Part shown: piece by piece, positions 26,062-35,050 of the stretch
Layout: each line of letters starts with the position of its first letter
How positions within the stretch are numbered: position 1 is the stretch's first letter
DNA from: Lachnospiraceae bacterium
GTDB taxonomy: Bacteria; Bacillota_A; Clostridia; Lachnospirales; Lachnospiraceae
Length of the DNA stretch: 64,000 nt
Assembly: GCA_017613595.1 (NCBI GenBank)
Contig: JAGADM010000092.1
Location: forward strand, 1-64,000
Direction of reading: 5' to 3'
Notes under the pieces: model-generated
The model's database searches: none
What the model saw: only the letters and a program-made list of their open reading frames with translations
Told to the model about the DNA's origin: nothing
Position numbers and translations under genes: made by a program

Positions 26062-27075
26062 ATGAACGCGGAACAAATGTGGAAACGGTCCGGATTAACC
26101 GGAACCTATGACAGCTGGTCCTTCGGGGGTGATCCGGACGGGCTGGCGGCACTGTGCCTTTCCGGAAAGAAGCGGGCGACCTCGTCGGCTTTTCCGCTTT
26201 ATGAGGCGGAGGGCGAGGAACTGCCGCAGTCCGGCGCGTACAGCGTTGTGGCGGACGGCAAAGGAGAAGCCGTATGCATTATCCAGACGCGCCTTGTGAA
26301 GATCGTACCCTTTTCGGAGATTACGGAGGAGATGGCCGCAAAGGAAGGGGAAGGCGACGGATCCCTTAAGTACTGGCAGGATGTGCACCGGCCGTTCTTT
26401 ACGGAGGAGATGGCGGAGGCCGGTCTTTCTTTTGATGAATCCATGAAGGTCGTTTTTGAGGAATTCGTGAGAGTGTATCCGCCCGCGGATGACGGGCAGT
26501 ACCCGGCCATGCCGAAGCAGGGAGCTTTATACATTATCCGGCACGGGAAGACCGACTGGAACGCACAGTACCGCCTGCAGGGACGTACCGATATTCCCCT
26601 CAATGAAGAAGGACGGAAGATGGCGCGCGAGGCCGCGGAGCGATACCGGGAAGAGCTGTTCGAGATATGCTTTTCCTCACCGCTTGTACGGGCGCGTGAG
26701 ACGGCGGAACTGCTTCTTAAGGGACGGGATATCCCGGTGACGGTCGATGAACGGTTGACCGAGATGGCGTTCGGTGTCTGTGAAGGCACTTCCAACTGCT
26801 ATAACATTCCGGACAGTCCCGTAAGAGTGTTCTTCTTCCATCCCGAAGCCTATACGAACCCGGCGGAGGGCGGCGAAAGCATTACCGATCTCATCCGAAG
26901 GACGGGGGCATTCCTTGAGGAAAAGGTGTACCCGCTGATCCGGGAAGGAAAGAATGTCCTTCTTGTCGGACACGGCGCGATGAATATGAGTCTTGTCGTG
27001 CAGGTGTGGGACCTGCCGCTTGAGGAGTTCTGGACGGTCGGGATTGAAAACTGTAAACTGTTAAAACTTATCTAG
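26062..27075 (+). CDS. ASCH domain fused to histidine phosphatase
   Basis: A 337-residue two-domain protein. Residues 1-145 are an ASCH domain (PUA-like fold, predicted RNA or nucleotide binding): SWSFG, LCLSGKKRATSSA, KGEAVCIIQT, PFSEIT..MA..EGEGDGSLKYW. Residues 153-337 are a phosphoglycerate-mutase-type phosphatase with LYIIRHGKTDWN (nucleophile His), SSPLVRARETAELL and LLVGHGAMN (second His). The one frame has no internal ribosome site. The start at 26062 follows AAAGG and lies 13 bases after the asd terminator. The joint role is unknown; a phosphatase for a modified nucleotide or RNA end is a guess. Confidence 0.88.
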   Translation: MNAEQMWKRSGLTGTYDSWSFGGDPDGLAALCLSGKKRATSSAFPLYEAEGEELPQSGAYSVVADGKGEAVCIIQTRLVKIVPFSEITEEMAAKEGEGDGSLKYWQDVHRPFFTEEMAEAGLSFDESMKVVFEEFVRVYPPADDGQYPAMPKQGALYIIRHGKTDWNAQYRLQGRTDIPLNEEGRKMAREAAERYREELFEICFSSPLVRARETAELLLKGRDIPVTVDERLTEMAFGVCEGTSNCYNIPDSPVRVFFFHPEAYTNPAEGGESITDLIRRTGAFLEEKVYPLIREGKNVLLVGHGAMNMSLVVQVWDLPLEEFWTVGIENCKLLKLI

Positions 27076-27086
27076 GAAAAGAAAAA

Positions 27087-27122
27087 GGCACGATTGCTCT
27101 GACAATCGTGCCGTATTTTTTT
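27087..27122. terminator. Bidirectional intrinsic terminator
   Basis: GGCACGATTG, CTCTGA loop, CAATCGTGCC, with T tracts on both strands. It separates the ASCH-phosphatase gene from the convergent membrane protein gene. Confidence 0.92.
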
Positions 27123-27132
27123 ATGGGATTGA

Positions 27133-27900
27133 TTACTGCACCTGAGGCAGATTGTAAAGCGCGCGGATAATCTTAAAGATACCTTCGAGGCGGTCCTTCT
27201 TGCCGTTGACAACGATTGAGAGGATGAATCCGGTGTCGCCGGTTGAGTATTTTGCTTCCTGCACCAGCTCGGTGCTGTCCATACGCAGACCGATGAAGAT
27301 GTCGCGTTCCACCGCGTCCGCGCCGTCGTCCTTCTCCGGAATGTAATGGAATATAAAGCGCTGCTCTTCGGGGATTCCGTCCAGAATATCCTGCGGAAGG
27401 ACGGTGGAAAGGTCTCGCAGAATACCTTCCTGCGCATAATGGTTCAAAGCGTCCTCCGTACCGATCATGATATCCATCGCTCCCGCGAAGATATAGGCGG
27501 AGATCGTCGTAACGTCGGTCGTGTTGCTCTTTGCGGAGGTCAGACGCTTATCGGAATTGATCTCGGCCTTCTTTGTGTCATAGCCGCTTTTCTCGACAAT
27601 CTTCTCAAACTGCTGATCCACGATTCCTGGGTCCATCGCGCAGTCAAGGATTACGACAAATGCCAGTTCTTCCGGCTTCGGTTTCAGCGCGTTATAAACA
27701 ATGTAGCCGAGCAGCGCGAGAATCAGAATGCCGACAAAGGTCTTCCAGAAATAGTAGTTGCGGAAGTACTGCCATTTGCCTTTGGCATCCAGGTTCTTCC
27801 AATGCTCGCCTGCGGAACGGTCTTCCGCGCGTTCTCCGTGTATTTTATAAATTTCCGCATCGTCATCGAGCGCGGTTTTCTTTCCTTCCAAATCCTGCAT
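27133..27900 (-). CDS. Membrane-anchored protein of unknown function
   Basis: A 255-residue protein: a charged cytoplasmic N-terminus (about 1-45), one membrane helix (about 52-74, FWKTFVGILILALLGYIVYN) and an extracytoplasmic domain. That domain has a solute-binding look, with ITSAYIFAGAMDIMIGTEDAL-like order and LPQDILDGIP, but no family could be assigned. The start at 27900 is chosen over 27921 because AGAGGA precedes it. It is probably in one operon with the upstream lipoprotein gene, 86 bases away. Confidence 0.7.
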   Translation of the reverse strand: MQDLEGKKTALDDDAEIYKIHGERAEDRSAGEHWKNLDAKGKWQYFRNYYFWKTFVGILILALLGYIVYNALKPKPEELAFVVILDCAMDPGIVDQQFEKIVEKSGYDTKKAEINSDKRLTSAKSNTTDVTTISAYIFAGAMDIMIGTEDALNHYAQEGILRDLSTVLPQDILDGIPEEQRFIFHYIPEKDDGADAVERDIFIGLRMDSTELVQEAKYSTGDTGFILSIVVNGKKDRLEGIFKIIRALYNLPQVQ

Positions 27901-27922
27901 GGCGTCCTCTTTTCCTATCAAA

Positions 27923-27941
27923 GGTTTCCGTTCGGGAAACC
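27923..27941 (-). other. Intercistronic hairpin
   Basis: GGTTTCC, 5-base loop, GGAAACC between two minus-strand genes. Only TTTG follows, so it is at most a weak attenuator. Confidence 0.4.
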
Positions 27942-27986
27942 GGTTTTACAACATATACCGAACAGCGGGTTCTTCCGAAGAATGTA

Positions 27987-28832
27987 TCAGTGCGCGAAAA
28001 TCTGCTCGGCGGCTTCCATGACCTGCTCTGCCCGCATCAGCGGTTTGATCTCATCACGGTACATGAACTCAACGAGAAGCCAGTCGAGAACGGTCGGCTC
28101 CTGCGGCTCGTTATAGCCCTGATAAAACAGACTGTCCGGGTAGGAGTAGCTGTCGTTCTGTATGCCTAGCGACTGCACGATCTCCTCTAAGATAACATGA
28201 TTTTTATTCGTGCGCGTCAGGCTTGTCCGGATTCCGATCTCCGCGGTGGAGATTTCACCGTCGTAGAAATAAATCAGCGAATAGCCGTCGGTATTGACAT
28301 CGCCGATTGCCTGATAGGCGTACTGCTTATAGCTGTCGTCATCGAGAAACCGGATGACAAGGCGGTAATCCTCACCGTTGTTCTTAAAACGGATGCCCGG
28401 AAATCCGGGTACTTTGTTCAGCCCCTCAAAGAGTTTATTCATCACCGCGTAATCATCCTCGTCGGGATTGCCTTCCACGCTCACGATAACCGGGGCAGTC
28501 CATTTTTTGATGTAATTATAATCCTTACCGTTCGTATATTCCGCCTGGAGTCCTGTTTCAAGAAAGTACAGAAGGACCTGCTCCGCGGTATAACCGTACT
28601 CTTCGGGATGCATTTTATTGTCGGGAACCGGTGTCGGCGTCGGGGCAGCGGTAGGTGTCGGCGTCGATGTCGGAGTGACCGTCGGAGTCTCGGTAGGAGT
28701 TATCTCCGTAGGTACCGGAGTCGGAGCCGCCTCGCGCCTCGAGCCGGGCGTTAGTTCATTGTCCTGTCCGCCGCATCCGTAACAAAGCAGCAATGCCGCA
28801 AGGATGCAGAAGATCAACAGCAGTTTCTTCAT
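27987..28832 (-). CDS. DUF2927-like lipoprotein
   Basis: A 281-residue lipoprotein (lipobox CYGC, Cys20) with a long Thr/Pro linker (about 33-68). The body resembles DUF2927 proteins, relatives of metallopeptidases, ending with HVILEEIVQSLGIQNDSYSYPDS, where the family usually has an HE..QALGL.ND-type segment. The exact HExxH is absent (HVILEE), so peptidase activity is doubtful. The start at 28832 has a GGGGG site. It has its own strong promoter. Confidence 0.72.
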   Translation of the reverse strand: MKKLLLIFCILAALLLCYGCGGQDNELTPGSRREAAPTPVPTEITPTETPTVTPTSTPTPTAAPTPTPVPDNKMHPEEYGYTAEQVLLYFLETGLQAEYTNGKDYNYIKKWTAPVIVSVEGNPDEDDYAVMNKLFEGLNKVPGFPGIRFKNNGEDYRLVIRFLDDDSYKQYAYQAIGDVNTDGYSLIYFYDGEISTAEIGIRTSLTRTNKNHVILEEIVQSLGIQNDSYSYPDSLFYQGYNEPQEPTVLDWLLVEFMYRDEIKPLMRAEQVMEAAEQIFAH

Positions 28833-28854
28833 TGTTCTTACCCCCGTGGCAAAT

Positions 28855-28883
28855 ATCGTATCACATTTTCCCGAAAGCCGCAA
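28855..28883 (-). promoter_or_regulatory. Promoter of the DUF2927-like gene with GGAAAATGTG box
   Basis: Minus strand TTGCGG (28883-28878), 17 bases, extended -10 TGA-TACGAT (28860-28855). GGAAAATGTG lies immediately before the -10. Confidence 0.7.
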
Positions 28884-28935
28884 GGAATCCGCTTATATTT
28901 CACAAACCGTTGACATATCCGAGAGTAAATAATGC

Positions 28936-28963
28936 TTGCATTCCGGGGAAAATGTGATATGAT
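28936..28963 (+). promoter_or_regulatory. Promoter of the peptide ABC transporter operon with GGAAAATGTG box
   Basis: TTGCAT (28936-28941), 16 bases, extended -10 TGA-TATGAT (28958-28963), with GGAAAATGTG at 28947-28956. Confidence 0.72.
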
Positions 28964-29014
28964 ACGCTTGTAAATCGAAGCAGGCGGCAGCTCTTATGCC
29001 GCGAAGGAGGAAAC

Positions 29015-30535
29015 ATGAAGAAACTTATTCTCATGGCTCTCCTTGTTACCGTTTCGGCGGCTGTACTTTCCGGATGTAAAGGCGGCACAAAGAAAGGCGG
29101 TAATGGTTCGGTAACAGTCGGAATCACACAGGATTTGGATAGTCTTGACCCTCACAAAGCGGTAGCGGCAGGAACTAAAGAAGTGCTGTATAACATTTTT
29201 GAAGGTTTGGTTAAACCTGACGAAAACGGCAATCTTGTCCCTGCTGTAGCAGAGAATTATCTGATTTCCGCGGATGGAACCGAGTACACTTTCAAGCTGC
29301 GTAAAGGTGTGAAGTTCCATAACGGAAAGACGGTTACGGCAGAGGACGTTATATATTCTCTGAAACGTTGTGCGGGCATGCTTGAAACCTCCGATCCGGA
29401 GGTGCGGGTAGTGGCCGCGCTTTCTGTTATTTCCGACATTACTGCCGAACAGAAGGATGGAGCCGATTACGTTACCATTCATCTTAAGGAAGCCAACACG
29501 GAGCTGATCGGGTATCTTACCTGCAGCATCATTCCGAAGGATTATGCCGACCAGAAGACCAAGCCGGTCGGAACCGGTCCTTTCAAATTCGTTTCGTACA
29601 CTCCCATGAAGAGCTTTATCATGGAGAAGAACAATGATTATTACGGAACGAAAGCACATTTTGACAAAGTCACATTTTCCATCTCCGAGAGCACCGATGC
29701 GGCGTTCCTGAAGTTGCAGGCCGGTGAGATCGATGTATTCCCTTATCTGACCGTCGACCAGGCGGAGCAGCTGAAGGACCAGTACAACATCGAGGTCGGT
29801 GAGATGAGCCTTGTACAGGGACTGTTCCTGAACAACAAGGTTAAGCCGTTTGATGACATCAAGGTTCGTCAGGCGATGAACTACGCGATCGATAAGGATG
29901 AGATCCTGCAGATGCTGAACGGCGGCAAGGGCGCTAAGATCGGAAGCGGCGTATACGCAAGCTTCCGCAGCTATTTCAACAATAACTGCACCGGAACGTA
30001 CAACTACGATCCGGAAAAGGCAAAGCAGCTTCTGAAGGAAGCCGGATACGAGAACGGATTCACGTTCACCTGCTCCGTTCCTTCGAACTATTCCTACCAT
30101 GTTCAGACAGCCGAGATTCTCGTATCCCAGCTGAAGAAGGTCGGAATTACCATGAACATTCAGTTGATCGAGTGGGCAAGCTGGATCTCGGATGTATATC
30201 AGGGACATCAGTTTGAGTCGACGATCATCGGACTGGATTCGCAGCTCGCACCGAGTGATATTCTGAAGTATTACATCGGCGGAACCGCAAAGAATTTCAT
30301 CAATTACGAAAGCAGCAAATTCGACAGCCTCTATAAGGAAGCCATGGCGACGACCGACGAGGCGAAGAAGAAGGAACTGTACGCGCAGGCACAGCAGTGT
30401 CTTGCGGACGATGCCGCTTCGGTATTCCTGCAGAGCCCGTCTCTGATGGTTGCCGTAAAGAAAGGCCTCGCCGGATATAAGTTCTATCCGGTTTACGTAC
30501 AGGATATGGCGTCTTTGAAGAAGGCGGAACGATAA
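29015..30535 (+). CDS. Peptide ABC transporter substrate-binding lipoprotein
   Basis: A 506-residue SBP family 5 lipoprotein (lipobox LSGC, Cys22) that captures oligopeptides or dipeptides for the permeases encoded next. Family marks are TQDLDSLDPHKA, YNIFEGLVK, YTFKLRKGVKFHNG, PVGTGPFKFV and KVRQAMNYAIDKDEI. The specificity is not readable. It is the first gene of a three-gene operon, 19 bases before the permease gene. Confidence 0.93.
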   Translation: MKKLILMALLVTVSAAVLSGCKGGTKKGGNGSVTVGITQDLDSLDPHKAVAAGTKEVLYNIFEGLVKPDENGNLVPAVAENYLISADGTEYTFKLRKGVKFHNGKTVTAEDVIYSLKRCAGMLETSDPEVRVVAALSVISDITAEQKDGADYVTIHLKEANTELIGYLTCSIIPKDYADQKTKPVGTGPFKFVSYTPMKSFIMEKNNDYYGTKAHFDKVTFSISESTDAAFLKLQAGEIDVFPYLTVDQAEQLKDQYNIEVGEMSLVQGLFLNNKVKPFDDIKVRQAMNYAIDKDEILQMLNGGKGAKIGSGVYASFRSYFNNNCTGTYNYDPEKAKQLLKEAGYENGFTFTCSVPSNYSYHVQTAEILVSQLKKVGITMNIQLIEWASWISDVYQGHQFESTIIGLDSQLAPSDILKYYIGGTAKNFINYESSKFDSLYKEAMATTDEAKKKELYAQAQQCLADDAASVFLQSPSLMVAVKKGLAGYKFYPVYVQDMASLKKAER

Positions 30536-30554
30536 AACATAAGGAGGGAGCACC

Positions 30555-31484
30555 ATGAAGGCAGCGAGAAAGATTCTATCGATGGCAGCTGCTGTTGTGG
30601 TGCTCTCTTTTGTTACTTTCCTGGCATTTGCCATCCTTCCGGGCGACGCCGCGCAGGCGAGACTCGGAACCGATGCGACTCCCGAGCAGGTGGAAGCGTT
30701 ACGTGAGGAGATGGGTCTGAACGACAACGTGCTCGTCCGCTACGGCCGCTGGGTGAACGGCGTGCTGCACGGCGATCTCGGAACCTCGATCCGGTTCCGC
30801 TGCCCGGTTACGGACCTCTTTAAGCAGATGCTTCCGAACACGCTGCTTTTGGCAGGCGTCGCATTTGCCATCATTCTTGTCCTGTCCTTCCCGCTCGGCA
30901 TGCTTTATGCCCGTTATCCGGGAAGTGTCGGGGACCGCTTCGGCGTATTTTTGAACCAGACATTTATGGCAATCCCGGGATTCTTCCTCGGCATTGTCGT
31001 TTCGGTTGTGCTCGGCATCGGGCTCAAACTGTTCGTCCCGGGTGCATTTGTCTCCTATGACGAAGGACTCGGCGCGTGCCTTGCGTACCTGTTCTTCCCG
31101 GCGCTTTCCATCGCCCTTCCGAAGGTTGCGATGACCGTCCGGTTCCTTCGAAGCGCGCTTCTTACGGAAAAGCAGAAGGATTATGTCCGTACGGCGCGGA
31201 GCAAGGGTATCGGCGAATGGGAGATCATCGGAAAGCACCTGATGCCGAACGCTCTCGCGGCTTCGGTAACGTTCCTCGGCGTTATCGTTTCGGAAATCGT
31301 TGCCGGAAGCATTGTCATTGAGCAGGTGTTCGGCGTGAACGGTCTCGGCCGGCTTCTCGTAAGCTCGGTCGCGAACCGCGACTACGATGTGGTGCAGGCG
31401 CTCGTTCTTTACATCGGCATTGTCGTCATCGTCCTCAACGGCGTAATTGAATCGCTGGTGCAGAAGGGGGGCGAGACGGAATGA
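30555..31484 (+). CDS. Peptide ABC transporter permease (OppB/DppB type)
   Basis: A 309-residue BPD-type inner-membrane permease with six membrane segments. TPEQVEALREEMGLNDNVLVRYGRWVNG and LGTSIRF belong to the OppB N-terminal region. The EAA loop is VRTARSKGIGEWEIIGKHLMPNA. Its stop overlaps the next start by 4 bases, so the two permease halves are made together. Confidence 0.93.
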   Translation: MKAARKILSMAAAVVVLSFVTFLAFAILPGDAAQARLGTDATPEQVEALREEMGLNDNVLVRYGRWVNGVLHGDLGTSIRFRCPVTDLFKQMLPNTLLLAGVAFAIILVLSFPLGMLYARYPGSVGDRFGVFLNQTFMAIPGFFLGIVVSVVLGIGLKLFVPGAFVSYDEGLGACLAYLFFPALSIALPKVAMTVRFLRSALLTEKQKDYVRTARSKGIGEWEIIGKHLMPNALAASVTFLGVIVSEIVAGSIVIEQVFGVNGLGRLLVSSVANRDYDVVQALVLYIGIVVIVLNGVIESLVQKGGETE

Positions 31485-33847
31485 AGAAATACCGCTCCTT
31501 TAACTTCATATGCGGCGGCGTGTTCCTCGGTCTGACGGCGCTTCTCGTGCTGTGGGGACTGTTCCGTACGCCGTATGACCCGACCGCGATCAATGCGGCC
31601 TTGAAGAACCACGGGCCGTCTCTTGCGCATCCGTTCGGAACGGACCAGCTCGGCCGAGATGTACTGAGCCGTGTTATGGTCGGCGCGAGAACCTCGTTTC
31701 TGATCGGAGCCGCGACGATTCTGATCGGCGGTGTGATCGGTACCGTGATCGGTGCGCTTGCCGGTTTCTTCGGCGGGCTTTTCGATACGATCGTCATGCG
31801 TATCAACGACAGCCTGCTTGCGTTTCCGAGCATCCTGCTGGCGCTTGTTCTCGTGTGCATCTTCGGTACGGGTGAGAAGAACGTCATCCTTGCCCTCGGC
31901 ATCCTGTTCATCCCGAGTATCGCGCGTGTCGTGCGAAGCGAGATCAAAAAGCAGGTTCCGATGGATTATGTTGCGAACGCGAAGCTCCTCGGCGCAGGGA
32001 AGATGCGCATCCTGTTCGTTCATATTCTGCCGAATATCCGTGCGACGCTTCTTGTCACGATGGCAGTCGGATTTAATAACGCGGTACTTGCCGAGGCAGG
32101 ACTCAGCTACCTCGGACTCGGCGTACAGCCGCCGAAGGCAAGTCTCGGAAGAATGCTCAGCGAAGGACAGAGCTATCTGCGTCTCGCACCGTGGACGGTA
32201 CTGTTCCCGGGCATTATCCTCGCACTTTGCGTACTCGGCGTTACATTGATCAGCGACGTTTATTCCGGCAACTCCGCCGATACGGAGGACCCGGTTAAGG
32301 CGCGCCGGATTATCCGCCGCTTCTTACGGGAGAAATATCCGGAGGAACCTGCGGAAAAGGAGAAGCCGGATGCCGGTACGGTTCTTACGGTGAAGAACCT
32401 GCGCATCGCATTTGCCTCTGAGACCGATGCGCCCAATGAAGTGGTACACGGAATCTCGTTCCGCATGAAGCCGGGCGAGAAACTCGGCATCGTCGGAGAG
32501 TCGGGAAGCGGCAAGAGCGTGACGGCGCTTTCGGTAATGCACCTGCTGCCCGAGAAAGGCGCCGCGATCGGAGATATTTCGGTTACTTACGAAGATGAAA
32601 AGGGCTTCCACAAGGTGGATATGTCCCATTATAACGCAAAGGAAATGCAGCGTTATCGCGGCGCGGAGATCGCCATGGTATTCCAGGAGCCGATGTCCTC
32701 GCTGAATCCTTCGATGAAGATCCGCCGGCAGATGGCCGAGATGCTGACGCACGGCGAACGCAGATGGACCAAGGAGGAAGTGCAGGCAAGGCTTACGGAA
32801 GCACTTCTGGAGGTTGACCTGCAGGATACGGACCGCATCCTTTCGAGTTATCCGTCGAAGCTTTCCGGCGGACAGAGGCAGCGTATCATGATCGCGATGG
32901 CGATGCTCAATCATCCGAAGGTGCTGATCTGCGACGAGCCGACAACGGCGCTTGACGCGGAAACGCAGGAACAGATATTGTGTCTGCTGGAGCGCCTGCA
33001 GAAGAAGTACCGGACGGCAATCCTCTTCATTTCCCATGACCTCGGAATCGTGAAACGGCTGTGCGACCGCGTCATGGTATTCCATAACGGCGTTGTGGTG
33101 GAGGAAGGCAGTGCGGACGAGATCTTCGAGAGTCCGAAGGAAGATTATACGAAGCAGCTGATCGCGGCTTCGGAGGGGGCGGATTTCGCGAAGAAGATGG
33201 AGGTTCCCGAGGATTCGGAGGAGATTGTTAAGATTTCCCACCTTCATATGGCATTCGGACGTATGCGAGGATTCAAACCGTTACGCTACCGCACGAAGGT
33301 GCTTACAAACTATAACCTCTCCGTAAAACGCGGCGAGGTATACGGAATCGTCGGACGAAGCGGTTCCGGAAAGTCCACGCTTGCGAAATGCCTGTGCGGA
33401 CTGTTGCGGCCGCTGGTCGGAACGATGGAGATCAAAGGAAAAGTCGGGATGGTATTCCAGGATCCTTACGGAAGTCTGAACCCGCAGAAATCGGTTCTGT
33501 GGCTTCTCGAGGAGCCGCTCCGGATCCGCAAGGTTCCGAAGGAGGAACGAAGGGCAAGGGCAAAGGAAATGCTTCAGTCGATCGGTCTTCCCGAGGATTA
33601 CGGCGAGAGAAAGATTACGCAGCTTTCCGGCGGACAGCGGCAGCGTGTGGCTATCGGTATGGCGCTGATGTCGCAGCCGGAGATCCTGGTTCTCGATGAG
33701 CCCGTATCCGCGCTTGACGTAACCGTCCAGGAGCAGATACTGGCGCTTCTTACGGAGCTTCATAACCGGTATCATCTGACTTATATATTCATCACGCATG
33801 ACCGTGCGGTCATGAACCGGTTCGCAACGAAAGTCGAAGTATGGTAA
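31481..33847 (+). CDS. Permease-ATPase-ATPase fusion of a peptide ABC transporter (OppC-OppD-OppF)
   Basis: A 788-residue single frame holding three normally separate subunits. Residues 1-265 are an OppC-type permease (HPFGTDQLGRDVLSRV, EAA loop YVANAKLLGAGKMRILFVHILPN). Residues 300-560 are the first ATPase (Walker A GESGSGKS near 338, LSGGQRQRI, Walker B VLICDEP). Residues 585-788 are the second ATPase (Walker A GRSGSGKS near 624, LSGGQRQRV, VLVLDEP, H-loop ITHD). The second ATPase ends soon after its H-loop and lacks the usual C-terminal oligopeptide-transporter extension. No internal stop or frameshift is seen. Confidence 0.92.
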   Translation: MKKYRSFNFICGGVFLGLTALLVLWGLFRTPYDPTAINAALKNHGPSLAHPFGTDQLGRDVLSRVMVGARTSFLIGAATILIGGVIGTVIGALAGFFGGLFDTIVMRINDSLLAFPSILLALVLVCIFGTGEKNVILALGILFIPSIARVVRSEIKKQVPMDYVANAKLLGAGKMRILFVHILPNIRATLLVTMAVGFNNAVLAEAGLSYLGLGVQPPKASLGRMLSEGQSYLRLAPWTVLFPGIILALCVLGVTLISDVYSGNSADTEDPVKARRIIRRFLREKYPEEPAEKEKPDAGTVLTVKNLRIAFASETDAPNEVVHGISFRMKPGEKLGIVGESGSGKSVTALSVMHLLPEKGAAIGDISVTYEDEKGFHKVDMSHYNAKEMQRYRGAEIAMVFQEPMSSLNPSMKIRRQMAEMLTHGERRWTKEEVQARLTEALLEVDLQDTDRILSSYPSKLSGGQRQRIMIAMAMLNHPKVLICDEPTTALDAETQEQILCLLERLQKKYRTAILFISHDLGIVKRLCDRVMVFHNGVVVEEGSADEIFESPKEDYTKQLIAASEGADFAKKMEVPEDSEEIVKISHLHMAFGRMRGFKPLRYRTKVLTNYNLSVKRGEVYGIVGRSGSGKSTLAKCLCGLLRPLVGTMEIKGKVGMVFQDPYGSLNPQKSVLWLLEEPLRIRKVPKEERRARAKEMLQSIGLPEDYGERKITQLSGGQRQRVAIGMALMSQPEILVLDEPVSALDVTVQEQILALLTELHNRYHLTYIFITHDRAVMNRFATKVEVW

Positions 33848-33854
33848 AAGAAAA

Positions 33855-33896
33855 CGGCGGGTCAGTCGCAAGACTGAAACCCGCCGGTTTTTATTT
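33855..33896. terminator. Bidirectional intrinsic terminator
   Basis: CGGCGGGT paired with ACCCGCCG (small internal mismatches) followed by GGTTTTTATTTT; the reverse strand also ends in TTTTCTTTT. It separates the transporter from the convergent redox genes. Confidence 0.88.
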
Positions 33897-33913
33897 TGTA
33901 TTCTTTCGTTTTA

Positions 33914-34996
33914 TCATCCGATGCCGATGCACTCATGGCAGATCCGGATTGCCTTATTCAGTACGTCCTGAACGCCGCCGCCGAAGATACCTGCAAGCAG
34001 TAGAGTAACACCGAGAACAAGCAGAGCAAGCCGTACAATGAGTAGAATCGTCTTGCGGGAATCGGAAGGCCTCTTTCCGGAAGTGTTCCTTGTTCCGTCA
34101 GGTGCGGAGGCATTCTCTGAAAAGTCCGAAACAGACACGGGCGTTTTCTTTCCGGACTCCTTCACGGTGTCCTTAAAACCGTAATGAATTGCGCCTTCGG
34201 GACACGAGGCGATACACTGCCCGCAGTGTATGCACTCACGGTCGCGGACCTTTTTGATATCCATCGGACAGGCATGAACGCAGGCGTTGCAATGGGTGCA
34301 GCGGTCCGGGTCCACGCGGATGCCGAATACCGCGACCGGCTGAAAGAACGAATAAACCGCTCCTAGCGGACATACGAAACGGCAGAACGCGCGGAAGCAG
34401 AAGATGCATAAAAGAAGAATTGCGCAGAGCAGAAATACCTTCCACGTGAAGAGACGCCCGGTCAGCGTCCGCAGAACGGGATTCTTAAATACGAGCGGAA
34501 TCCCCGCTTCAAAGGTTCCCGCGGGGCATATGTATTTGCAGAAGCCCGGTGCCAGCTTCCAGAGAGGAATGATCAGGACAAATGCAAACAGTACAACATA
34601 CTTAAACAGCGAAAGAATCCGCGTCACGCGGCTTTTTTTGATCTTCGGAACGGGAATCTTATGCAGAAGGTCCTGGATCAGGCCGAAAGGACAGAGGAAG
34701 CCGCAGATGAACCGGCCGAGCAAGAGTCCGAACAGCAGGATGGTACCGAGAATGTAGTAGGGAATCCGGTAGCGGGAACCGACAAGAGCCGTCTGGAGGC
34801 TGCCGAGAGGGCAGGAAGCGACAGCGCCCGGGCAGGAATAGCAGTTAAGTCCCGGCACACAGACACCTTTCGTGTCGCCCTTATAAATCTTTCCTTCGGC
34901 AAATCCGCGGAAATGGCAGTTATAAAGAACCGCGGCCATAAGCTGGACGTAGTGCCGTTTCGGAAAGAGCCTCTGTTTCTTAGGAGTATCGGTCAT
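33914..34996 (-). CDS. Polyferredoxin-type 4Fe-4S membrane protein (NapH-like)
   Basis: A 360-residue membrane protein with about five helices. Two CxxxCP sites sit on loops (FICGFLCPFG and FCRFVCPLG; also FCKYICPAG), and a cytoplasmic double-cluster ferredoxin domain follows (CTHCNACVHACPMDI, CIHCGQCIASCPEGAI, about 230-280). NapH- and CcoG-like proteins pass electrons across or along the membrane. It follows a TlpA-type thioredoxin gene by 54 bases, suggesting electron supply to an extracytoplasmic thiol protein. The AAAGGA site fits the start. Confidence 0.88.
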   Translation of the reverse strand: MTDTPKKQRLFPKRHYVQLMAAVLYNCHFRGFAEGKIYKGDTKGVCVPGLNCYSCPGAVASCPLGSLQTALVGSRYRIPYYILGTILLFGLLLGRFICGFLCPFGLIQDLLHKIPVPKIKKSRVTRILSLFKYVVLFAFVLIIPLWKLAPGFCKYICPAGTFEAGIPLVFKNPVLRTLTGRLFTWKVFLLCAILLLCIFCFRAFCRFVCPLGAVYSFFQPVAVFGIRVDPDRCTHCNACVHACPMDIKKVRDRECIHCGQCIASCPEGAIHYGFKDTVKESGKKTPVSVSDFSENASAPDGTRNTSGKRPSDSRKTILLIVRLALLVLGVTLLLAGIFGGGVQDVLNKAIRICHECIGIG

Positions 34997-35050
34997 GGAA
35001 TAAGTCCTTTCGGATATTTCGCGCGGCAGCAGCTTTACGGCGACAGGGGA

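Noticed and set aside
28994..30727. 577-codon open frame on the minus strand
   Set aside because: It is antisense to the peptide-binding protein gene, has no family motif, no ribosome site and a composition typical of a shadow frame.
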